Shown here piece by piece: positions 6,812 through 13,138 of a DNA stretch of 13,138 nt. A program made the position numbers and the translations under genes. The notes beneath the pieces are model-generated. The model saw only the letters and a program-made list of their open reading frames with translations. It searched no databases and had not been told where the DNA came from. Each line of letters starts with the position of its first letter. Within the stretch, counting starts at the first letter, position 1. This DNA comes from an uncultured Bacteroidales bacterium (GTDB lineage Bacteria; Bacteroidota; Bacteroidia; Bacteroidales; Paludibacteraceae), in assembly GCA_903929065.1 (NCBI GenBank), contig CAIYTJ010000110.1:1-13138 (forward strand). The letters are read 5' to 3'.

Positions 6812-6820
6812 CAGATGAAA

Positions 6821-6877
6821 CTGAGATATTAATTGATAGTTGTCTTCGGCGATATTATTTTCAATTCTCAGATTTTT
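6821..6877 (+). promoter_or_regulatory. Hairpin followed by T-run in the helicase leader (possible attenuator)
   Basis: CTGAG (6821-6825) pairs with CTCAG (6867-6871) and AATTGA (6831-6836) with TCAATT (6861-6866), leaving a 5-base bulge (6826-6830) and an inner weak stem-loop around CTTCGG. The stem is followed at once by ATTTTT and CTTTC. Stem plus T-run at the start of the predicted leader looks like a weak intrinsic terminator. The stem is AT-rich, so this is tentative. Confidence 0.35.
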
Positions 6878-6890
6878 CTTTCATTTCCAA

Positions 6891-6918
6891 ATTAGCATAT
6901 TGGCACATTAGCACATTA
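6891..6918. repeat. 8-bp tandem repeat abutting the helicase start codon
   Basis: The units are ATTAGCAT (6891), ATTGGCAC (6899), ATTAGCAC (6907) and a partial ATTA (6915-6918), consensus ATTRGCAY. The array ends 2 bases before the ATG at 6921 and so occupies the whole ribosome-binding region of the mRNA. Confidence 0.85.
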
Positions 6919-6920
6919 AT

Positions 6921-9227
6921 ATGGATCTCCCTTTTCTCAATGAACTCAATGAAAGTCAACGCCGGGCGGTGGAATACACCGACGGAGCATCGCTGGTAAT
7001 AGCCGGTGCAGGCTCAGGTAAAACACGTGTTTTGACTTACAAAATAGCCTATCTACTCAAAACGGGAATGGCGCCATCGTCTATTCTTGCACTCACTTTT
7101 ACCAACAAAGCCGCCCGCGAAATGAAAGAGCGTATTGCCGGTATGGTGGGCGAAAAAACAGCGCGGTACCTGTGGATGGGCACTTTTCACTCGGTTTTTT
7201 CGCGCATTCTCCGTTCGGAAGCTGAACGGATTGGTTATTCTAAAAACTTTACTATTTACGATTCTGCCGACTCCAAAAGTCTAGTCAAAAGCATAATAAA
7301 AGAACTGAAGCTGGACGATAAAATCTATAAACATGGTTTTGTGCAATCGCGCATTTCGTATGCCAAGAATAATTTGATTACGCCTGATGCCTATCTGGCC
7401 AATACCGATTTAATTAAAGCCGATAATGCATCGCGTGTTCCATTGATGAATAACATTTACAAAATCTATTGCACCCGTTGCAAGCAAGCCGACGCTATGG
7501 ATTTTGACGATTTATTGCTTCAGACAAATGTCCTTTTCCGGAATAATCCCGATATTCTTCAAAAATACCAAAATCTGTTCGGTTATATTTTGGTAGATGA
7601 GTATCAGGACACCAATTTTGCCCAATACCTGATAGTAAAAAAGCTGGCAGAACAGCATGAGAAAATATGCGTCGTGGGCGACGATGCTCAAAGCATTTAT
7701 TCCTTCCGCGGTGCCAATATTGATAATATCCTGACATTCAAAAACACCTATCAGAATGCGCAGATTTTCAAACTGGAACAAAACTACCGTTCTACCAAAA
7801 CCATTGTGAACGCGGCCAACAGCCTGATTGATAAAAATGCACAGCAAATCCGAAAAACGGTTTTCTCCGAAAAAGAAACCGGAAAACCGATAAAAGTATT
7901 GAGTGTTTTTACTGATTTTGAAGAAGGCTTTATTGTGGCAAACAATATTTCCGATTTGCGTTTTGCAAATTTCAGGTATCAGGATATTGCCGTTTTGTAC
8001 CGTACCAACTCGCAATCGCGTGTAATGGAGGAAGCACTTCGAAAACAAGGCATTCCGTACCGGATTTACGGCGGTTTGTCGTTTTATCAACGGAAGGAAA
8101 TCAAGGATGTAATTGCTTATTGTCGCCTTGTTTGCAATCCAAACGACGAAGAAGCGTTGAAACGGATTATCAATTATCCGGCACGCGGCATTGGCGAAAC
8201 AACGGTAAATAAAGTGATTGAATGCTCACAACTTCACGCCGTCAGCGCCTGGGAAGTATTGACAGACATGTTGAAATACAACCTGGCCGTGAATGCAGGA
8301 ACGGCGAATAAATTGGCTCAGTTCCGCTCTATGATTGATGTTTTTGCCGAACAGGTAACAACACAAAATGCATACGATATGGCCAACAGCATCGTAAAAA
8401 CTACCGGCGTCATTGCCGACACATACACCGACCATTCTCCCGAAAGCATGAGCCGTCAGGAAAACGTGCAGGAATTACTCAAAGCCATTCATGAGTTTTG
8501 TGAAACCAAACAAGCAGATGGCGAACCAACCGCTCTCTTACCCGACTTTTTGTCAGAAGTTTCACTGCTCACCGATCAGGATACCGACAAAGAAACGGAT
8601 AAAGACAAAGTTACATTAATGACGGTTCACTCTGCAAAAGGACTGGAGTTTCGGGCGGTTTTTATTGTGGGAATGGAAGAAGAACTGTTTCCTTCACCTT
8701 TTTGCACCCAAAGTGAGCGCGAACTGGAAGAAGAACGACGGTTGTTTTATGTGGCCATCACCCGTGCCGAGGAGTTGTGTTTTATAAGTTTTGCGAAATC
8801 ACGTTTCAAAAACGGTAAGACGAATTTCTCCAATCCTAGCCGTTTTATCAAAGATATCGACCTGCAATTTCTGGATATGCCTGTGGAAGCAAAACCCAAA
8901 CAAGCCCGCATCGGCGATTGGGACGACGATATGGAAAGGGAACGAAACCGTTTTCAGTCTTCATTTTCTAAACCGTTTATCCGTGAAAACAGCTTACCGG
9001 TTGCACCCAAACGAATGGTAAAATTAAGCAACACGGACGGAGATAAAATTCCCACAGAAAACAGTTCGATTCCTGCCGGTGCTTTTGTAAAACACAACAT
9101 TTTCGGAATAGGGAAAGTATTGGAAACAAGCATGGTGAATGGCAATGAAAAGGCAGAAATTGACTTTGGCGAAAAAGGAGTGAAATCTTTATTATTGAAA
9201 TTTGCGAAGTTAGAAGTGCTTAAATAA
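6921..9227 (+). CDS. uvrD: UvrD/PcrA-type superfamily 1A DNA helicase
   Basis: This 768-residue ATP-dependent 3'-5' DNA helicase should act in nucleotide-excision and mismatch repair and in removing RecA or stalled transcription complexes. Motifs appear in order: Q-motif LNESQRRAV (9-17), Walker A GAGSGKT (29-35), motif Ia TFTNKAAREM, Walker B DEYQDT with D226-E227, motif III GDDAQSIYSFRG (253-264), motif IV LEQNYRST, motif V TLMTVHSAKGLEF (565-577) and motif VI RLFYVAITRAEE (607-618). No nuclease domain follows, which separates it from AddA/RecB. The C-terminus (about 720-768, GAFVKHNIFGIGKV to the end) matches the Tudor-like tail of PcrA/UvrD that contacts RNA polymerase. The start at 6921 puts the Q-motif at residue 9, as usual. 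The ribosome-binding region is replaced by the 8-bp repeat. PcrA and UvrD cannot be separated by sequence alone. recA follows 155 bases downstream with its own promoter box. Confidence 0.95.
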   Translation: MDLPFLNELNESQRRAVEYTDGASLVIAGAGSGKTRVLTYKIAYLLKTGMAPSSILALTFTNKAAREMKERIAGMVGEKTARYLWMGTFHSVFSRILRSEAERIGYSKNFTIYDSADSKSLVKSIIKELKLDDKIYKHGFVQSRISYAKNNLITPDAYLANTDLIKADNASRVPLMNNIYKIYCTRCKQADAMDFDDLLLQTNVLFRNNPDILQKYQNLFGYILVDEYQDTNFAQYLIVKKLAEQHEKICVVGDDAQSIYSFRGANIDNILTFKNTYQNAQIFKLEQNYRSTKTIVNAANSLIDKNAQQIRKTVFSEKETGKPIKVLSVFTDFEEGFIVANNISDLRFANFRYQDIAVLYRTNSQSRVMEEALRKQGIPYRIYGGLSFYQRKEIKDVIAYCRLVCNPNDEEALKRIINYPARGIGETTVNKVIECSQLHAVSAWEVLTDMLKYNLAVNAGTANKLAQFRSMIDVFAEQVTTQNAYDMANSIVKTTGVIADTYTDHSPESMSRQENVQELLKAIHEFCETKQADGEPTALLPDFLSEVSLLTDQDTDKETDKDKVTLMTVHSAKGLEFRAVFIVGMEEELFPSPFCTQSERELEEERRLFYVAITRAEELCFISFAKSRFKNGKTNFSNPSRFIKDIDLQFLDMPVEAKPKQARIGDWDDDMERERNRFQSSFSKPFIRENSLPVAPKRMVKLSNTDGDKIPTENSSIPAGAFVKHNIFGIGKVLETSMVNGNEKAEIDFGEKGVKSLLLKFAKLEVLK

Positions 9228-9309
9228 TTAAAGCAACAAATCTGACATTTTTTGTCTTAGCTGTTCATAAATTATATGTTTAATATCGTAAAATTGAAAG
9301 AATTAATTT

Positions 9310-9317
9310 TATCTTTG
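9310..9317 (+). promoter_or_regulatory. -7 promoter box for recA
   Basis: TATCTTTG followed by T matches TAnnTTTGY exactly. Transcription would start near 9324, leaving a leader of about 59 bases that is strongly A-rich before the ATG (AACAACAAAATAAAAATAAA), a typical Bacteroidota substitute for a Shine-Dalgarno sequence. I see no well-placed -33 element and no obvious LexA-type palindrome in 9228-9382. Confidence 0.5.
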
Positions 9318-9382
9318 TATTTCAATCAAACCGGGAAAAAGTATCCGTTATAAAATCAAAAACAACAAAATAAAAATAAATT

Positions 9383-10405
9383 ATGGCAAAAACAACCGCT
9401 GAGGAGTTGAAATTTCCAACTTCCGACAAACTGAAAGCATTGCAGCTTGCAATGGATAAAATTGAAAAAGACCACGGCAAAGGCACCATCATGCGTATGG
9501 GCGATACCAAGGTGGAAGAAGTTTCGTTCATCTCAACCGGTTCAATCGGTTTGAATGTAGCTTTGGGTGTTGGCGGTTATCCCCGCGGACGCGTGATTGA
9601 AATCTATGGACCGGAATCATCCGGTAAAACCACATTGGCCATTCACGCCATTGCCGAAGCCCAAAAAGCCGGAGGTATTGCTGCATTTATTGATGCTGAG
9701 CACGCTTTCGACCGTTTTTATGCTGAAAAATTAGGTGTAAATATCGAAGAATTGTTGATTTCGCAACCTGACAACGGTGAACAAGCGCTGGAAGTTGCCG
9801 ATCAACTAATTCGTTCGTCAGCAGTCGATATCGTGGTAATTGACTCGGTTGCTGCTTTGACTCCAAAAGCTGAGTTGGAAGGCGATATGGGTGATTCAAA
9901 AATGGGATTGCAGGCCCGTTTGATGTCTCAAGCCTTACGTAAATTAACTGCCAATATCAATAAAACCAACACAACCTGTATTTTCATCAACCAGTTGCGT
10001 GAAAAAATTGGTGTTATGTTCGGAAATCCTGAAACTACAACCGGTGGAAATGCCTTGAAATTCTATGCTTCGGTACGGTTGGATATTCGTCGTATCGGTC
10101 AGTTGAAAGACGGTGAAGAAGCTATTGGTAACCAAACCCGCGTGAAAGTGGTGAAAAACAAAGTGGCACCTCCATTCCGCAAAGCAGAATTCGATATTAT
10201 GTACGGCGAAGGAATTTCTAAAACCGGTGAAATTATTGACTTGGGTGTGGAATACGGCATTATCAAGAAAAGCGGTTCGTGGTACAGTTACGGTGATACC
10301 AAACTGGCTCAGGGTCGTGACGGTTCAAAAGCACTGATCAAAGATAATCCGGAATTAGCAGCCGAACTGGAAGCTAAAATCGTGGAAGCTATTCAGAATA
10401 AGTAG
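9383..10405 (+). CDS. recA: RecA recombinase
   Basis: RecA forms filaments on single-stranded DNA, carries out strand exchange in homologous recombination, and promotes LexA self-cleavage where LexA exists. The 340 residues contain an N-terminal oligomerisation helix (LKALQLAMDKIEKDHGKGTIM), Walker A GPESSGKT (76-83) with K82, the catalytic glutamate E106 (DAEHAFD), Walker B VVIDSVAAL with D154, loop L1 around 163-170, and loop L2 beginning EKIGVMFGNPETTTGG. Numbering is shifted by ten residues from E. coli (K72, E96), owing to a longer N-terminus. The C-terminus stops at EAIQNK, without the acidic tail of E. coli RecA, as in many Bacteroidota. The start is fixed by MAKTTAEELKF and the A-rich leader. 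It is probably its own transcription unit: a -7 box lies upstream and a terminator follows 28 bases after the stop. Confidence 0.99.
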   Translation: MAKTTAEELKFPTSDKLKALQLAMDKIEKDHGKGTIMRMGDTKVEEVSFISTGSIGLNVALGVGGYPRGRVIEIYGPESSGKTTLAIHAIAEAQKAGGIAAFIDAEHAFDRFYAEKLGVNIEELLISQPDNGEQALEVADQLIRSSAVDIVVIDSVAALTPKAELEGDMGDSKMGLQARLMSQALRKLTANINKTNTTCIFINQLREKIGVMFGNPETTTGGNALKFYASVRLDIRRIGQLKDGEEAIGNQTRVKVVKNKVAPPFRKAEFDIMYGEGISKTGEIIDLGVEYGIIKKSGSWYSYGDTKLAQGRDGSKALIKDNPELAAELEAKIVEAIQNK

Positions 10406-10427
10406 AAAGTTCATAAAGTTTATAAAG
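10406..10427. repeat. 9-bp tandem repeat after recA (AAAGTTYAT-type)
   Basis: AAAGTTCAT (10406), AAAGTTTAT (10415) and partial AAAG (10424-10427) lie directly after the recA stop codon. The 13-base string AAAGTTTATAAAG is also present on the opposite strand at 1700-1712, in the gap upstream of the aspartate kinase gene. Confidence 0.7.
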
Positions 10428-10432
10428 AAAAA

Positions 10433-10475
10433 AGTTCCAAAATCAGTTTTCATGCTGGTTTTGGAACTTTTTTTA
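10433..10475. terminator. Bidirectional terminator between recA and rlhA
   Basis: The arms AGTTCCAAAATCAG (10433-10446) and CTGGTTTTGGAACT (10455-10468) give a 14-bp stem with one T-G wobble and an 8-base loop (TTTTCATG). It is followed on + by a T-run (10468-10474) and on the opposite strand by the complement of the A-run before 10433. It can stop transcription from both convergent genes. The T-run overlaps the rlhA stop codon (10473-10475). Confidence 0.9.
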
Positions 10476-12284
10476 AGCTTTAGAAATTCTCATTTCACAC
10501 GCTTTACAATCAAATGTCAACTCATATGTCTGATCATTATTCTTCAGAAACAGCGGTTCTTTAAAAGTTGCTTTATAACCTTCCTTCGGGCACCAGCCCA
10601 TGGTGAATTTGATGCAATGCTTGGTGAACATCAATGGAACACCTTCTTCCGCTTTCACTTCAAATCCGGACATAATTTCTTCCACGCCGTGTTCCGAATA
10701 AAATGCTTCAGAAAGTTTATTGGTTACATTTCCAAGGTATGTAAGTTTTTTTGAAGGAAATTCGGCGAGTTGGGCTTCCTTATTCGGTTCACGGATATAG
10801 GATTTTTCACGCACAGAATCCAATTCTTCAATTACCAAACGGCGCCACTCGCTTAATTGCGAGGCCGGGAAAAACCACTGTGAACTTATGTCAATCTGAA
10901 TATCTGCTGCCTCATAGATGGTATTTCCAAGTTTTGAAAGCTGATTTTTAATATTATCATTGACAACTTCCGGTTTTTGTGCCGGCTGCTTATCACAAAC
11001 TGCTTCGAACACACTCGAAATTCCATCCTCATCAGTCAATTGAATTTCAAAACCAGTTGGAATTTCTTTGAAAAGAATTTCCAATCCTATTTTTCGCTCA
11101 GAAGTTTTTCCTTTTAAAATCTTTTCAAAAGCCTGATCCTGATTCCGGTAAAGCATTACTCCTATATCCATTCGTGGCATATCTGCAGGGAAAATCTGTT
11201 TTCGGTCTACACGATTTACTCTGAATCCGGTCAAATCGCCCTGTTTATTGATAAAACAAAGTCCATCGCCGTTGTTTAAATCCGTACCGTTATGCATTTC
11301 AAAAAAATTACGGCCAATATACGTTACTTTTCCAATCGGTTCACCCAACGATTTTGGTGTATCCGGTTGAATAATATCAGGTTTACGACCGTTTAAAAAG
11401 TAATCGGTTGCGCCGCGACGGAAACTTTTTTCAGGATTCGGTTCAAAAAAAATTGTTGTTCTTCCGGCTGAAGCTCGTTTATAATTCGTATTTCCTTCTA
11501 AAATTGCATCCAGTTTCTTTCGGTAATAAGCGGTGATATTTTTCACATAATCAACTTCTTTCAATCTTCCTTCAATCTTAAACGAAGTCACACCAGCTTT
11601 AATCATTTCTTCCAGCGAATCGGACAAATCCAAATCCTTCAACGAAAGTAAATGTTTATTTTTGACAAGAATATTATCGTCGGCATCAATCAAATGATAG
11701 GGCAATCGGCAATATTGGGCACATTGTCCTCTGTTGGCGCTGCGTCCGCAATTAGCCTGACTCATGTAACATTGACCGCTATAACTCACGCACAAAGCTC
11801 CATGAACAAAAGCTTCCAGTTCTATATCGGTTTGTTCTGAAATCTCAGAAATTTGTTTTAATGTCAGTTCACGCGCCAAAACCACACGCGTAAAACCTAC
11901 ATCCTTCAAAAACTTCACTTTCTCAATGGTTCGGTTATCGGTTTGTGTGCTGGCATGAAGTGCAATCGGCGGTAAATTCAGTTTCAAAATCCCCATATCC
12001 TGAATAATCAATGCATCAGCTCCGGCATTATAAATTTCCCATATCAACTTTTCTGCTTCCGGCAATTGATCATCTGTCAAAATCGTATTTAATGCAACCA
12101 ATACCTTTACACGAAATTTATGAGCATATTGAACTAATGCAGTGATATCTTCCACCGAATTCCCGGCAGCTGCACGTGCACTAAACTGTGGCGCGCCAAT
12201 ATAAACAGCATCAGCCCCGTGATTGACAGCTACAATCCCACATTCAAGGTTTTTAGCTGGAGAAAGAAGTTCTATATTAATCAT
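10473..12284 (-). CDS. rlhA: U32-family protein, RlhA-type 23S rRNA cytidine hydroxylation factor
   Basis: The 603 residues match E. coli RlhA (YdcP, about 650 residues) along the whole length, judged from memory: ELLSPAKNLECG at the start, HGADAVYIGAPQFSAR, LHASTQTD (109-116), VVLARELTLKQI, the U32 signature HGALCVSYSGQCYMS (161-175), GRSANRGQCAQYCRLPY, SFKIEGRLK, and the tail FDCKACEM. Cysteines 165, 172, 188 and 192 are the likely iron-sulfur ligands. A second U32-linked C-terminal domain (DUF3656 type) separates it from the shorter tRNA enzyme TrhP (YegQ). E. coli RlhA is needed for 5-hydroxycytidine at position 2501 of 23S rRNA, so the older label of collagenase-like protease is probably misleading. 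The start codon directly follows the metA stop codon, so translation is likely coupled. Confidence 0.88.
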   Translation of the reverse strand: MINIELLSPAKNLECGIVAVNHGADAVYIGAPQFSARAAAGNSVEDITALVQYAHKFRVKVLVALNTILTDDQLPEAEKLIWEIYNAGADALIIQDMGILKLNLPPIALHASTQTDNRTIEKVKFLKDVGFTRVVLARELTLKQISEISEQTDIELEAFVHGALCVSYSGQCYMSQANCGRSANRGQCAQYCRLPYHLIDADDNILVKNKHLLSLKDLDLSDSLEEMIKAGVTSFKIEGRLKEVDYVKNITAYYRKKLDAILEGNTNYKRASAGRTTIFFEPNPEKSFRRGATDYFLNGRKPDIIQPDTPKSLGEPIGKVTYIGRNFFEMHNGTDLNNGDGLCFINKQGDLTGFRVNRVDRKQIFPADMPRMDIGVMLYRNQDQAFEKILKGKTSERKIGLEILFKEIPTGFEIQLTDEDGISSVFEAVCDKQPAQKPEVVNDNIKNQLSKLGNTIYEAADIQIDISSQWFFPASQLSEWRRLVIEELDSVREKSYIREPNKEAQLAEFPSKKLTYLGNVTNKLSEAFYSEHGVEEIMSGFEVKAEEGVPLMFTKHCIKFTMGWCPKEGYKATFKEPLFLKNNDQTYELTFDCKACEMRISKA

Positions 12285-13138
12285 TTAATGAATCTTCGTC
12301 AAATCGTAAGGAGTTTCCTGATAAACAAAGTAGTTCAACCAGTTGGTGAATAACAGGTTGGCATGACTACGCCAACGAACAACCGGTTCGTTATTCGGGT
12401 CGTCGTTCAGGTAATAGTTTTTCGGCATGTTGATTGGTAAACCCTTCGCCAAATCACGTTTATATTCTGTATCCAGCGTATTCGGAGAATATTCTGAATG
12501 CCCGGTAATAAAGAATTCACGGCCATTACGTGCCATTACCATGTAAACACCGGATTCAGGTGATTCGGAAAGTAATGTCAATTCGTGTACCTGACGTATA
12601 TCTTCAGCGCGAACTTCGGTATGACGGCTGTGGGGGACGTAAAAAACATCATCAAAACCACGAAAAATCGGATTGTGTTCTTCAAATTTCATATGTTCAA
12701 AAACACCAAACATTTTGGCATCCAGCGGATATTTCGGAACGCCATAATAATGATACATGCCGGCTTGGGCCGCCCAACAGATAAAAAAAGTGGAAGTAAC
12801 ATGTGTTTTGGCCCAATCAAAAATTTTGGTCAGTTCCGACCAGTAAGTAACTTCTTCAAATTCAAGAAGCTCAACCGGCGCACCGGTAATGATCATTCCA
12901 TCGTAATTACTTTTGCTTATTTCGTCAAATGTTTTGTAGAAAGTCATTAAATGTTCAATCGGTGTGTTTTTGGAAGTATGGCTTTCCATGTGCAAAAAAT
13001 CAATTTCCATCTGCAATGGTGAATTTGAAAGCAAGCGAATCAAATCGGTTTCAGTAGTGATTTTTACAGGCATTAGATTCAAAATCACAATCTTAAGCGG
13101 ACGAATCTCCTGATTCGAAGCACGTTCCGAATCCATAA
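12285..13138 (-). CDS. metA: Homoserine O-acyltransferase MetA, predicted acetyl-CoA type (5'-truncated)
   Basis: MetA acylates homoserine, the committed step of methionine synthesis. The 283 visible residues begin at MDSERASNQEIRPLKI, which aligns with E. coli residue 23, so about 22 N-terminal residues lie beyond the window edge and the Met at 13136 is probably internal. With this 22-residue offset the catalytic residues fall exactly in place: C120 (FFICWAAQAG, E. coli C142), H213 and E215 (TGHSEY, E. coli H235 and E237). The specificity position, E. coli G111, is Glu here (E89 in TGAPVELLEF). Glu at this site is associated with acetyl-CoA use, so this should be an acetyltransferase despite the usual annotation as succinyltransferase. 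The C-terminus WRSHANLLFTNWLNYFVYQ is complete. The TAA at 12285-12287 touches the ATG of rlhA, giving an operon. The promoter is outside the window. Confidence 0.95.
   Translation of the reverse strand, partial: MDSERASNQEIRPLKIVILNLMPVKITTETDLIRLLSNSPLQMEIDFLHMESHTSKNTPIEHLMTFYKTFDEISKSNYDGMIITGAPVELLEFEEVTYWSELTKIFDWAKTHVTSTFFICWAAQAGMYHYYGVPKYPLDAKMFGVFEHMKFEEHNPIFRGFDDVFYVPHSRHTEVRAEDIRQVHELTLLSESPESGVYMVMARNGREFFITGHSEYSPNTLDTEYKRDLAKGLPINMPKNYYLNDDPNNEPVVRWRSHANLLFTNWLNYFVYQETPYDLTKIH

Noticed and set aside
6790..6999. Small + strand frame of 69 residues running into the helicase start
   Set aside because: It overlaps the helicase N-terminus in another frame, includes the promoter box, and has no convincing start or protein character. 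A leader peptide is possible but unsupported.
7512..8090. 192-residue open frame on the - strand inside the helicase gene
   Set aside because: It overlaps helicase motifs II to IV on the other strand and its translation shows no recognisable domain.
9228..9382. SOS/LexA operator or a terminator between the helicase and recA
   Set aside because: No clear palindromic operator is visible. The only hairpin (GACA around a T-run at about 9246) has a 4-bp stem, too weak to call.
10473..12284. Secreted collagenase-type protease
   Set aside because: The older U32 peptidase label implies this, but there is no signal peptide and the whole-length resemblance is to the RNA modification factor RlhA.

Overview
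The window is chromosomal DNA from a member of the Bacteroidota, most likely class Bacteroidia. Several things point there: a type IX secretion plug protein (DUF5103), a short RecA without an acidic tail, TAnnTTTG-type promoter boxes, A-rich leaders with no Shine-Dalgarno sequence, and an outer-membrane barrel ending in phenylalanine. Nothing looks like a phage, plasmid, insertion sequence, CRISPR array, rRNA or tRNA. Almost all of it is housekeeping DNA, with coding density of roughly 90 %.

Layout, left to right. (1) The 3' end of an outer-membrane beta-barrel gene (+, 1-328) meets an aspartate kinase gene (-, 391-1647) at a perfect bidirectional terminator. The T9SS plug gene (-, about 1713-2957) lies upstream of the kinase. 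(2) A two-gene + cassette encodes a radical-SAM/helix-hairpin-helix protein (3177-4439) and a DUF4130 protein (4507-5268), a conserved but uncharacterised pair predicted to act in DNA repair or modification. A REP-like double palindrome sits between them. (3) On the - strand are a YafV-type omega-amidase (5276-6046) and a small lysophospholipid acyltransferase (6159-6704). (4) Diverging from these are a UvrD/PcrA helicase (6921-9227) and recA (9383-10405), each with a recognisable -7 promoter box. (5) Converging on recA, across a second bidirectional terminator, is a tight - strand pair: metA (12285 to past the window edge) and rlhA (10473-12284). The stop codon of metA touches the start codon of rlhA.

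Functional themes. DNA maintenance: RecA, UvrD/PcrA and the radical-SAM/DUF4130 pair lie within about 7 kb but in separate transcription units. Aspartate-family amino acids: aspartate kinase and MetA, at opposite ends. MetA carries Glu at the position equivalent to E. coli residue 111, which predicts acetyl-CoA rather than succinyl-CoA as donor. Envelope: barrel protein, T9SS plug and acyltransferase. RNA modification: RlhA.

The closest thing to an undescribed system is the radical-SAM/DUF4130 cassette. The second theme is non-coding: at least four gaps carry different short tandem arrays (7-10 bp units), and one unit type, AAAGTTTAT, occurs at two loci about 8.7 kb apart. No gene-free stretch exceeds 300 bases. 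The longest is the divergent promoter region 6705-6920.
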